Origin: Treponema sp.
GTDB taxonomy: Bacteria > Spirochaetota > Spirochaetia > Treponematales > Treponemataceae
Length of the DNA stretch: 20,888 nucleotides
Assembly (NCBI GenBank): GCA_024400915.1
Contig: JAKSLX010000033.1
Span: 1-20,888, forward strand
Direction of reading: 5' to 3'
Shown here piece by piece: positions 12,945 to 20,108 of the stretch. A program made the translations under genes and the position numbers. Position 1 is the first letter of the stretch. Each line of letters starts with the position of its first letter. A model generated the notes under the pieces. That model was not told where the DNA came from. It made no database searches and saw nothing but the letters and a program-made list of their open reading frames with translations.

Positions 12945-15322
12945 AAATCGCACTTGCAGGAAACCCTAACGCGGGAAAAACAACTTTATTCAATGCACTT
13001 ACGGGTTCAAACCAGTTTGTAGGTAACTGGCCTGGAGTTACAGTTGAAAAAAAGGAAGGAAAACTCAAAGGCCACAAGAATGTTGAAATCATGGACCTGC
13101 CGGGAATATATTCCCTTTCACCATATACTTTGGAGGAAGTCGTTTCAAGAAATTATCTTGTAAAGGAACGCCCTGATGCAATCCTCAACATCATCGACGG
13201 AACAAACCTTGAACGCAACCTCTACCTTACGACTCAGCTTGTTGAACTTGGCATACCGATGGTAATCGCCGTAAACATGATGGATGTGGTAAAGAAAAAC
13301 GGAGACAAAATTCACCTTAAGGAAATGTCACAGGTGCTTGGATGTCCTGTCTATGAAATCTCTGCCCTCAAGAATAAAGGATGCATGGAGGCGGCCGTTG
13401 CTGCAATAAACGCTGCGGAAGAAAAGAAACCCATGGTCTACCAGCACAGATTTGAATCCTGCGTTGAACATGCTCTAGCCCATATAGAAGAAGCCGTCAT
13501 CCACAATCTTCCGGAAGAAAAACAGAGATGGTATTCAGTAAAGCTTTTTGAACGCGACTCAAAGGTTATTGAACAGCTTAAGGAAGCAGAAGGAATAACA
13601 GTGGGGACAGACCTACTTGCCCATATTGAAGCTGACATCAAGACCTGCGAAAAGGAACTTGATGACGATGCGGAATCAATCATCACAGCAGAACGCTACA
13701 AGTACATCGATTCAATCATCAAGTCCTGCGTAACAAAAAAGCAGAAGGCAAGCAAGCTCAATACTTCAGACAAGATCGACCGCGTTGTGACAAACCGCTG
13801 GCTTGCCCTTCCTATTTTTGCAGCAGTAATGTGGGCAGTGTATTACATTGCCATGGTTACGGTTGGAGCCGCTGCAACCGACTGGGCAAATGACGGTCTC
13901 TTTGGCGACGGCTACCATCTCTTTGGAATAGGCAACACTGCCTATGAAGAAGCCGCTGAAGAATTCGGAGACAGTCCTGCCATAATCGAAGCATTCAACA
14001 ACGGAGAGTTTACATATACGGTGCAGGATGAAGAGACCCTTGAAGTTTCTGATCCTATTGAATTCACAGAAGATGATGTCATTACAGCAAAGGCAATGGT
14101 TGAAAAATATGGAGAGGAAGGTCCGTCCCCTGATGCTTACGGAATCTGGATTCCGGGTGTTCCGGCAGTAATTGAATCTGCCCTTGATGCAATGGAATGT
14201 GCCGACTGGCTTAAAGGTTTGATCCTTGACGGAATTGTTGCAGGTGTCGGTGCAGTTCTTGGCTTTGTTCCTCAGATGCTTGTTCTCTTCTTCCTTCTTG
14301 CATTCCTTGAAGCCTGCGGTTACATGGCACGCATCGCCTTCATCATGGACCGTGTATTCCGCCGCTTTGGATTGTCTGGAAAATCCTTCATTCCGATGCT
14401 GGTTGGTACAGGCTGTGGAATTCCTGGCATCATGGCAAGCCGCACAATCGAAAGTGACCGTGACCGCAAAATGACAATCATGACAACAACCTTCATTCCT
14501 TGTGGTGCAAAGACTCCTTTCATCGCCATGGTTGCCGGTGCAATCTTTGGTGGATCGGCCTGGGTTGCAACAAGCGCCTACTTCATAGGTATTGCCGCAA
14601 TTCTTTGTTCAGGAATCATGCTTAAGAAAACAAAAATGTTTGCAGGTGACGTTGCCCCATTCGTAATGGAACTTCCTGCCTACCACTGGCCTACAATCGG
14701 AAATTTGCTCCGTTCAATGTGGGAACGCGGCTGGTCCTTCATCAAGAAAGCCGGAACAATCATTCTTCTTTCAACAATCGTAATCTGGTTCCTTTCATTC
14801 TTTGGATGGGCAGACGGCGCATTCGGAATGCTCGAAGAAGATCAGATGGACTGTTCAATCCTTGCTTACTTTGGCCGCGGAATCTGCTGGCTCTTCCAGC
14901 CACTTGGATGGGGAAACTGGCAGGCAACTGTAGCTGCAATCACAGGTCTTGTTGCAAAGGAAAATATTGTCGGTACTATGGGTATTCTTTACGGCGGAAC
15001 AGAAGCCTATGCAAACATGGCTGCCGTATTCACAGGCATAACCGGTATGTCATTCCTTATCTTCAATCTTCTCTGTGCTCCTTGTTTTGCCGCCATGGGT
15101 GCCATCAAGCGCGAAATGAACAACACAAAATGGTTCTGGTTTGCGATTCTCTATGAATGTGGATTTGCCTACATCATCGCTTTCATTGTAAATCAGCTGG
15201 GAAGCCTGTTTAGTGGTAATGTAAACGGTGTGGGCGCATACGTTGAAGTTGCTCTCGGTTTTGCAGCATTGGCCGGTTTAATCTACATGGTCGTAAGAAA
15301 AGACAAATACAAGAATAAATAA
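12941..15322 (+). CDS. feoB: Ferrous iron transporter FeoB
   Basis: This 793-residue inner-membrane Fe(II) importer has an N-terminal G domain: G1 GNPNAGKTT (7-15), PGVTVE around the G2 Thr, G3 DLPG (52-55), G4 NMMD (112-115) and G5 SALK (141-144). A helical spacer and the membrane part follow. The membrane part contains GCGIPGIMASRTIE and FIPCGAKTPF, conserved Cys-containing gate segments, and LLCAPCFAAMGAIKREMN near the end. Between the first membrane helix and the gate there is an acidic insert of about 100 residues (DWANDGLFGDGYHLFGIG to DAMECADW). I associate this with FeoB of gut Clostridia and related anaerobes. GGAGG about ten bases upstream and the ATGA overlap with feoA fix the start. 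Expression should be controlled by the palindromes at 12414-12472. Confidence 0.96.
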   Translation: MKIALAGNPNAGKTTLFNALTGSNQFVGNWPGVTVEKKEGKLKGHKNVEIMDLPGIYSLSPYTLEEVVSRNYLVKERPDAILNIIDGTNLERNLYLTTQLVELGIPMVIAVNMMDVVKKNGDKIHLKEMSQVLGCPVYEISALKNKGCMEAAVAAINAAEEKKPMVYQHRFESCVEHALAHIEEAVIHNLPEEKQRWYSVKLFERDSKVIEQLKEAEGITVGTDLLAHIEADIKTCEKELDDDAESIITAERYKYIDSIIKSCVTKKQKASKLNTSDKIDRVVTNRWLALPIFAAVMWAVYYIAMVTVGAAATDWANDGLFGDGYHLFGIGNTAYEEAAEEFGDSPAIIEAFNNGEFTYTVQDEETLEVSDPIEFTEDDVITAKAMVEKYGEEGPSPDAYGIWIPGVPAVIESALDAMECADWLKGLILDGIVAGVGAVLGFVPQMLVLFFLLAFLEACGYMARIAFIMDRVFRRFGLSGKSFIPMLVGTGCGIPGIMASRTIESDRDRKMTIMTTTFIPCGAKTPFIAMVAGAIFGGSAWVATSAYFIGIAAILCSGIMLKKTKMFAGDVAPFVMELPAYHWPTIGNLLRSMWERGWSFIKKAGTIILLSTIVIWFLSFFGWADGAFGMLEEDQMDCSILAYFGRGICWLFQPLGWGNWQATVAAITGLVAKENIVGTMGILYGGTEAYANMAAVFTGITGMSFLIFNLLCAPCFAAMGAIKREMNNTKWFWFAILYECGFAYIIAFIVNQLGSLFSGNVNGVGAYVEVALGFAALAGLIYMVVRKDKYKNK

Positions 15323-15381
15323 TTCATAAATACAAATTCATAATTCATAATTCATAATTATAAATTGTGAATTATGAATTT
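15323..15381. repeat. AT-rich tandem repeat forming a hairpin inside the feo operon
   Basis: AATTCATA-type units repeat four times from 15321 to about 15355. The last ones are mirrored, so AAATTCATAATTCA (15334-15347) pairs perfectly over 14 bp with TGAATTATGAATTT (15368-15381), with a 20-base loop. It fills the gap between feoB and the Cys-rich gene and ends just before that gene's ribosome site (GAGGGAG, 15383-15389). It could lower expression of the distal gene or stabilise the feoB transcript. Confidence 0.7.
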
Positions 15382-15396
15382 TGAGGGAGTAATCAA

Positions 15397-15546
15397 ATGG
15401 GAACAGTAATCATCAGCACAATTCTTTTCATCATCGTTACTTTAATCGTAAAGTCAATCTGCAGAAAGCATATTGAAGCAAAGAAAAACGGAAGTGCCTG
15501 CTGCGGATGCTCAAACTGCTCTTGTTCTTGCGGACAGGATAAATAA
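15397..15546 (+). CDS. FeoB-associated Cys-rich membrane protein
   Basis: This 49-residue protein begins with ATG at 15397-15399, after GAGGGAG at 15383-15389. One hydrophobic helix (about residues 3-20) is followed by a basic segment (CRKHIEAKKNG) and a C-terminal Cys cluster, CCGCSNCSCSC, with six Cys within 11 residues. This layout matches the small Cys-rich proteins often found right after feoB. They are thought to bind iron or help FeoB at the membrane, but their role is not settled. It lies 74 bases after feoB, beyond an AT-rich hairpin, and is probably the last feo operon gene. The identification is by architecture and position. Confidence 0.88.
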   Translation: MGTVIISTILFIIVTLIVKSICRKHIEAKKNGSACCGCSNCSCSCGQDK

Positions 15547-15558
15547 ATATTTTTTTTA

Positions 15559-15587
15559 TTGTTTAGTTAGCAATAACTAACTAAACT
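15559..15587 (+). promoter_or_regulatory. Promoter and putative iron-box operator of the DUF3793-flavodoxin operon
   Basis: TTTAGTTAG (15562-15570), six bases, CTAACTAAA (15577-15585) is a perfect 24-bp interrupted palindrome, the best copy of the motif in the window. A weak promoter can be drawn across it: TTGTTT (15559-15564), 17 bases, TAAACT (15582-15587). A T-rich stretch follows, so the palindrome might also act as a weak terminator of the feo operon. The recurrence of the motif at two other promoters favours an operator. Confidence 0.62.
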
Positions 15588-15610
15588 TATTTTTTACCGC
15601 GGGATTAGCA

Positions 15611-16195
15611 ATGTCTAACTTAAACATGAATGAGATATTCATCAGATTTTCTTCACAGACTTTCTGCGGCATAAAGCCAGCAAATTTATTCACTATTCCT
15701 TCAAAAAACTTTTCTTCCAGAACTTTGGAAGATTGGAAAAGGATAGCAGCAAAACAAAATCTAGTAATTTTAAGTTTCGAATTGTCTTCAAAAACAATGA
15801 TGATTTTTATCTATGACAGCAAATGGATTAGTGAAATATTAAAGAGCCTTATAGTTCGTTCCTATCTAGAAACTAAAGGTTATTTGAACATAAATGATAC
15901 AAACAAAACATTGGAAAAACTCTTTTCAAGAATTAAAGGAAAGGAGAATTTTCCTCATGAAGTAGGAATATTCCTTGGCTACCCTTTTGAAGATGTCATT
16001 AAGTTTGAAGAACATCAGGGTAAATCCTGCAAGTACTGCGGATATTGGAAGTCCTACTGCAATCCTGAGGAAGCAAAAAAATGCTGTGACCGTTACAGGC
16101 ATTGCAGCCAGATGTGTACACAATGGTTTGACGAGGGATATTCAATTCCTCAGATAATCAAAAAATATAAAGAAGCAGCCGCAAAGGCCGCATAG
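15611..16195 (+). CDS. DUF3793 family protein
   Basis: This 194-residue cytoplasmic protein belongs, by my recognition, to the DUF3793 family. The diagnostic C-terminal part is HEVGIFLGYPFEDVIKFEEHQGKSCKYCGYWKSYCNPEEAKKCCDRYRHC, with six Cys here, then a CTQWFDEGYSI segment. The N-terminal half (LEDWKRIAAKQNLVILSFEL, FIYDSKWISEIL) looks like an alpha/beta fold. Family members often sit beside flavodoxin and feo genes in anaerobes, but no function is established that I know of. The Cys set could bind a metal or an Fe-S cluster; this is inference. A weak site (CGGGA) lies about six bases before the ATG. Its stop overlaps the ribosome site of the flavodoxin gene, so the two are translated from one message. 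Confidence 0.85.
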   Translation: MSNLNMNEIFIRFSSQTFCGIKPANLFTIPSKNFSSRTLEDWKRIAAKQNLVILSFELSSKTMMIFIYDSKWISEILKSLIVRSYLETKGYLNINDTNKTLEKLFSRIKGKENFPHEVGIFLGYPFEDVIKFEEHQGKSCKYCGYWKSYCNPEEAKKCCDRYRHCSQMCTQWFDEGYSIPQIIKKYKEAAAKAA

Positions 16196-16203
16196 GAGTA
16201 ATT

Positions 16204-16620
16204 ATGAAAGTAGCTTTGATTTACGCCAGCACAACTGGTAACACAGAAGCAATGGCAAATGCTATGAACGAAGCTTTGGCTTCAGCAGGTGCAGAAGTAG
16301 TTTTCTCAACAGCCGACAGTGCCGATGCAGAATCAGTTGCAGCAAGCGATGTGATTCTTCTTGGAAGCCCTGCCATGGGAGATGAAGTCCTTGAAGACAC
16401 AATGGAAGAATTCTACACAGGAATTGAAGGCGCTCTTTCCGGAAAGAAAGTCGGACTCTTCGGTTCATACGACTGGGGTGACGGTCAGTGGCTCCGCGAC
16501 TGGGAAGACCGTGCAAGAAATGCAGGTGCAAATGTTTCAGAAAGCCTCATGGTTCACCTTACACCGGAAGCTGACGATCTTGCAAAATGCCAGGACTGGG
16601 CAAAGGCATTTTTAGCATAA
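16204..16620 (+). CDS. Short-chain flavodoxin
   Basis: This 138-residue flavodoxin is an FMN-binding cytoplasmic electron carrier that can replace iron-containing ferredoxin when iron is scarce. The phosphate loop STTGNTE (9-15) is clear. GSPAMGDEVLED (54-65) and SYDWGDGQW (88-96) lie where the two isoalloxazine-contacting loops are expected. Length and lack of a long insertion put it in the short-chain class. AGGAG (16194-16198) overlaps the stop codon of the DUF3793 gene and sits five bases before the ATG. The operon begins with the iron-box palindrome, which fits induction under iron limitation. A bidirectional terminator follows. Confidence 0.95.
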   Translation: MKVALIYASTTGNTEAMANAMNEALASAGAEVVFSTADSADAESVAASDVILLGSPAMGDEVLEDTMEEFYTGIEGALSGKKVGLFGSYDWGDGQWLRDWEDRARNAGANVSESLMVHLTPEADDLAKCQDWAKAFLA

Positions 16621-16623
16621 AAG

Positions 16624-16660
16624 AAAACCGGTGTAGAGCATTGCTTTACACCGGTTTTTA
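16624..16660. terminator. Bidirectional terminator between flavodoxin and HD-GYP genes
   Basis: AAAACCGGTGTA (16624-16635) and TACACCGGTTTT (16647-16658) form a perfect 12-bp stem with T-rich flanks on both strands. It serves the flavodoxin operon on the plus strand and the ATPase operon on the minus strand. Confidence 0.92.
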
Positions 16661-16690
16661 TTTACTGAAAAAATTAAAATAAAAATGCTT

Positions 16691-17284
16691 TCAAACTTTC
16701 TGGAATACATTCCAATTGTCCAGGACAAGTCTTCCAATATCCGGATCATACATGATGCCTAAATTCTTTTCAATTTCCTGCCGGCAGAATTCAAAATCGT
16801 GGGCCTTGCGGTAACATCTGTTTGATGTGATTGCATCGATCGAATCACAGATTGCAATGATTCTTGCACCAAGAGGTATTTCATTTCCCTTCAGCCCAGA
16901 TGGATATCCTTTGCCGTCAAAACGTTCATGATGATGAAGAACAATGTCCTTCAGGCGGCTAAGGTGATGGGACTTGCTCAGGATTTCCGCACCGATTTCA
17001 GGATGCTTCTTAAGTTTCTGCCATTCATCATCGGTCAATTTTTCTTCTTTAAGCAGAATACTGTCTGGAATTCCAATCTTACCTATATCATGCAGATGGG
17101 CTGCAATGTGTACTGCCTGAACATCTTCCTCTTTCATTTTCAGAAGATTGCAGACTACTACTGCCATGTCGCTTACCCGTTCTGAATGACCTGCCGTATA
17201 GGGATCCTTGGCATCCAGCGCACTGACAATGCAATCGATTATTTCGTGGTAGTCTATATCATTGCAAACATTGCAGTCCTTCAT
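16691..17284 (-). CDS. Stand-alone HD-GYP domain protein (putative c-di-GMP phosphodiesterase)
   Basis: This 197-residue protein is almost entirely an HD-GYP domain. It has H33 in the AGHSERV segment, HDIGK (65-69), KHPEIGAEIL (93-102), HHHERFDGKGYP (117-128) and a DSIDAITSNRCYR segment. All are metal-binding or signature residues of active c-di-GMP phosphodiesterases, so an active enzyme is likely. The N-terminus is short, with a CxxC pair (CNVC) and no receiver or sensor domain. AGAGG eight bases before the ATG supports the start. It begins 15 bases after the small HMA-like gene, in the same operon as the P-type ATPase. Its bound metals would be iron or manganese in known relatives, which makes this iron-related setting notable. 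Confidence 0.9.
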   Translation of the reverse strand: MKDCNVCNDIDYHEIIDCIVSALDAKDPYTAGHSERVSDMAVVVCNLLKMKEEDVQAVHIAAHLHDIGKIGIPDSILLKEEKLTDDEWQKLKKHPEIGAEILSKSHHLSRLKDIVLHHHERFDGKGYPSGLKGNEIPLGARIIAICDSIDAITSNRCYRKAHDFEFCRQEIEKNLGIMYDPDIGRLVLDNWNVFQKV

Positions 17285-17299
17285 TGCAAAAGCCTCTTG

Positions 17300-17614
17300 T
17301 CATAATTCCTTTAATAGTTTTTCAAGTTCATCAAGCATGGTGACAATCACATCCCTGTTTTTCGCTGAAAAATGTTCAGCCTGATAATTGAGTTTTTTAA
17401 AGAAATCCTGCCGTAGCATCAAATTTTCCAATGGAATCTTTGTGCTGTCATATTCAATCAAGATACTTCCGTTGAGAGGATTGTACTCATAGTTTTTTAT
17501 GGCATTTCCAAAAGAGTTTTTAAAGATGCTTTCTGCACGGGCATTCAGTTCCGCATCTGTAAAAATTTTTGCCCTAAGCCTTACTCTTCCAGGAATGAAG
17601 CTTGTTATGATCAT
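17300..17614 (-). CDS. Small PGRxRLR-motif (HMA_2-like) protein, candidate ferrosome accessory protein
   Basis: This 104-residue protein opens with FIPGRVRLRAKIF and continues with helix-strand-helix segments (NSFGNAIKNYEYNPLNGSILIEYD). This layout is like the heavy-metal-associated domain 2 family, and unlike classical HMA domains it has no CxxC metal site. The N-terminus of the neighbouring ATPase carries the matching SLPGRLRLLYD motif, so the two probably share a fold and perhaps a surface. AGGAG (17624-17628), nine bases upstream, ends two bases before the ATPase stop codon. It lies between the ATPase and HD-GYP genes with 15-base gaps. A similar small partner is found beside P1B-6 ATPases of ferrosome clusters as I recall them, but I do not assign a fez letter. 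Confidence 0.75.
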   Translation of the reverse strand: MIITSFIPGRVRLRAKIFTDAELNARAESIFKNSFGNAIKNYEYNPLNGSILIEYDSTKIPLENLMLRQDFFKKLNYQAEHFSAKNRDVIVTMLDELEKLLKEL

Positions 17615-17629
17615 ATTTTTCTTCTCCTA

Positions 17630-19723
17630 TTATTTTAGTATCGGCTGCATGGATCTTATGCTGATTGCAACTGTCGTTCCATTATGCAGAATGGCTGCCA
17701 TTTGCGGACTTATCACCCCGAAAATTCCAAGAAGCATCAAGGCAGAATTGACACCAACAATTGTCTTATTGTTTTCGTTGATTTTTTCAAGAAGCCCCAT
17801 TCCAAGCCTGCGCACAGTAACAAGATTATCAAGACCGCTTTTCTGAAGCTGGATATCAGCAGTTTCACCAGCAATGGAACAACACCCTTCGACCGCAACT
17901 CCAACTGTTGCAGCTGACAGTGCAGGAGCATCATTTATTCCGTCTCCCATCATGATGACTTTGTAACCTTTTGCTTTTTCGTCCTCTATAAATTTAACTT
18001 TATCTTCCGGCAAGGCCTGACTTATCCATTTTTTAATTCCGCATTCCGCTGCAATTTTTGACGCCGCCCCTTCCGTATCACCGGTAATCATTATGCATTC
18101 TTCAAGACCAAGGTTTTTAAGTTCCCTGATTACATCGCTGGTTCCAGGTCTGGCAGGATCACCAATAGCAATGACACCAACCAATATTCCATCATGTGAA
18201 AGATATAAAAGAGAATATCCTTCAAGACTAGATTGTTTTTTTATTTCAGCAAGAGATTCAGGACACGGAATTTTTTCATCCTCAAAAATAAAATGCGCAC
18301 TACCAATTCTTACTTTTTTACCATTTAAAGTTGATGCAATACCATGAGCAACTATATATTCAACCTTAGTATGATTTTCCGGATGAACAAGATTTTTTTC
18401 TGAGGCAGCACGAACAACAGCCCTGCCAAGAGGATGAGGATAATGCTCTTCAAGGCATGCAGCAATAGTCAGCACTTCATCTTCAGTAAAACCTTCCATA
18501 GCGTATATTTTTTCAAGAACTGGATTTGCATAAGTGAGGGTTCCAGTCTTATCCAGGACAACAATTTTGGAAAGTGCAGCCTCTTCAAGATATTTTCCGC
18601 CTTTGACAGTTATTCCTTTAGTAGCACTCTCTTTCATTGCAGAAAGAACTGCAATTGGAGCTGAAAGTTTCATAGCGCATGAATAGTCAACCATCAACGT
18701 AGCCATTGTTTTTACGATGTTGCGGGTAAAGAACCAGGTTGCTGCCGTAACAAGAAAATTAAAAGGCACTACTTTTTCGGCAATCAATTCTGAACGTTGC
18801 TGAGCTGCAGCCTTAAGGCTCTGAGAATTATCAATCATATCAATAATTTTCTGAACTTTAGTTTCTTTTCCCGTCTGAACTACCTTAATGTAAATTTCAC
18901 CTTCTTCAAGGACAGTTCCGGCAAAAACGGAATCGCCGGCTTTCTTTACAATAGGAATTGATTCTCCCGTTATGCTTGATTGGTTGACCATACCTTCACC
19001 GTCAAGAATCTGACCATCTGCAGGTATAAGGCCACTTTGCCGGATTACAACCACATCATCTTTTTTAAGGGCACTTGCAGGAACTGTTTTTTCATTCATG
19101 CCCTCGACAACCTGAACGGGTTCATCTGCGGAAAGAAGGCTTTGCGCAAGATTTCCATAGGAATTTCTTTTTGTGATTTCTTCTATTTCTTCGCCAATAT
19201 TAAGAAGAAGATTTATCTGAGATGCTGTGTTTTTATTTCCCGTCAATGTTGCCACTGTTATTGCTGTTGCATCCAATAGTTCGGTGCTGAATAACCTTTT
19301 ACTTTCAGCAAATTTGCTCAGAACATGGAAGCACCTTTCCAAAAGTGACTTCCACAGCAACAAAGTTCTTACAGGCAATGGCAAAAACCATTTTTTTAAA
19401 TAATGGATGGCAAGGGTTTCAATAAGGACACTTTCTATGCTTTCTGTTTCTGGAATCTGATCAACATTCTTCAGCAATTCCGGATCTTCCAGATATTTTC
19501 CAGTGAGAGCATGGAAAAGATTCAGCACATCATTTTCTTTAACAATATGTGTGTCGTAGTAAATCAGAAAGGAACCGATATTTGTATTACAATTTGTATC
19601 AAGAATTCCTTCCTGCACCGTTATCAAAGTCTGGGCCAGCAATGCCTGTTTTGATGTATATTCGTTCTTATCATACAGCAGCCTAAGTCGCCCAGGTAAA
19701 GAATGTTTTACACTGACCTGCAT
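17630..19723 (-). CDS. fezB: P1B-type metal ATPase with SCA membrane motif, candidate ferrosome ATPase
   Basis: This 697-residue metal-translocating P-type ATPase has ITGESIP with TGES at 252-255, phosphorylation site DKTGT (391-395), the HP motif HYPHPLGRA (427-435), TGDT (547-550) and GDGIND (593-598). The N-terminus lacks a CxxC domain and instead has SLPGRLRLLYD (8-18) in a fold-like stretch of about 100 residues. The transport helix reads DYSCAMKLSAP (346-356), so the usual CPC or SPC is replaced by SCA with no Pro. The last helices carry GVNSALML and ILHNGTT. This points away from copper, zinc and cobalt pumps and towards the CtpC/P1B-6 side of the family, whose member FezB loads iron into ferrosomes. 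GGAGG (19730-19734) supports the start. The gene symbol is a proposal. Confidence 0.78.
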   Translation of the reverse strand: MQVSVKHSLPGRLRLLYDKNEYTSKQALLAQTLITVQEGILDTNCNTNIGSFLIYYDTHIVKENDVLNLFHALTGKYLEDPELLKNVDQIPETESIESVLIETLAIHYLKKWFLPLPVRTLLLWKSLLERCFHVLSKFAESKRLFSTELLDATAITVATLTGNKNTASQINLLLNIGEEIEEITKRNSYGNLAQSLLSADEPVQVVEGMNEKTVPASALKKDDVVVIRQSGLIPADGQILDGEGMVNQSSITGESIPIVKKAGDSVFAGTVLEEGEIYIKVVQTGKETKVQKIIDMIDNSQSLKAAAQQRSELIAEKVVPFNFLVTAATWFFTRNIVKTMATLMVDYSCAMKLSAPIAVLSAMKESATKGITVKGGKYLEEAALSKIVVLDKTGTLTYANPVLEKIYAMEGFTEDEVLTIAACLEEHYPHPLGRAVVRAASEKNLVHPENHTKVEYIVAHGIASTLNGKKVRIGSAHFIFEDEKIPCPESLAEIKKQSSLEGYSLLYLSHDGILVGVIAIGDPARPGTSDVIRELKNLGLEECIMITGDTEGAASKIAAECGIKKWISQALPEDKVKFIEDEKAKGYKVIMMGDGINDAPALSAATVGVAVEGCCSIAGETADIQLQKSGLDNLVTVRRLGMGLLEKINENNKTIVGVNSALMLLGIFGVISPQMAAILHNGTTVAISIRSMQPILK

Positions 19724-19751
19724 TACCAGCCTCCAATCCAGAGTTTACTTT

Positions 19752-19961
19752 TTATGCCTTAGAAGCCGCATACTTCTTTTCTGCAGCAATATCCTGGGCA
19801 TCTTCCTTCAAAGACTGTGCAAAAGCTGCAGCATCTTCCTTCAGCTCCATTCCCTTTGCTACAACTCCGGCACAGGCTCTTTTAAAAGCAGGCGTCCTGA
19901 TGATTGTATAGGCAGCAACTCCAGCTACTGCACCAACAAGAAAAGCAGTTGTTTTAGTCAT
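19752..19961 (-). CDS. Small DUF6110-like membrane protein heading the ATPase operon
   Basis: This 69-residue protein has one N-terminal hydrophobic helix with small-residue spacing (FLVGAVAGVAAYTII, about 7-21). A Lys/Arg segment follows, then a long Ala/Glu/Lys amphipathic helix (MELKEDAAAFAQSLKEDAQDIAAEKK). This looks like DUF6110 proteins that precede metal ATPases in gut anaerobes. AAGGAG five bases before the ATG supports the start, and the ATPase gene follows after 28 bases. A helix-plus-amphipathic design would suit a protein that shapes or coats a membrane compartment. That role is inference. It is the first gene after the iron-box promoter at 19981-20035. Confidence 0.75.
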   Translation of the reverse strand: MTKTTAFLVGAVAGVAAYTIIRTPAFKRACAGVVAKGMELKEDAAAFAQSLKEDAQDIAAEKKYAASKA

Positions 19962-19980
19962 AATTACTCCTTGGTAACAA

Positions 19981-20035
19981 ATATTAGTTATACCTAACTA
20001 GTAGTTAGCATAATCTAATTTACTTATTTTTTCAA
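19981..20035 (-). promoter_or_regulatory. Promoter with two iron-box operators, ATPase operon
   Basis: On the minus strand TTGAAA (20030-20035), a 17-base spacer and TATGCT (20007-20012) form a promoter 46 bases before the first start codon. Two copies of the iron-gene palindrome overlap it on the plus strand: ATATTAG-N6-CTAACTA (19981-20000) and TAGTTAG-N6-CTAATTT (20002-20021). Their centres are 21 bases apart, two helical turns, so two dimers could bind one face of the DNA. The inner half sites also make the palindrome CTAACTAGTAGTTAG (19994-20008). Confidence 0.68.
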
Positions 20036-20108
20036 GGTACTAGTTAAAAAAGATAAGATTAATAAATTTAATATGCCCAAGAAGTCGGTCACTTTCGTGT
20101 TTATCAAA

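Noticed and set aside
15562..15590. Palindrome read only as the feo operon terminator
   Set aside because: The stem has few GC pairs and the same motif occurs at two other iron promoters, so an operator explains it better; a minor terminator role cannot be excluded.
20036..20108. Search for a terminator behind the ZIP gene
   Set aside because: Only a three-base-pair CAC/GTG hairpin without a proper T tract was found, so no terminator is called and read-through into the ATPase operon remains possible.
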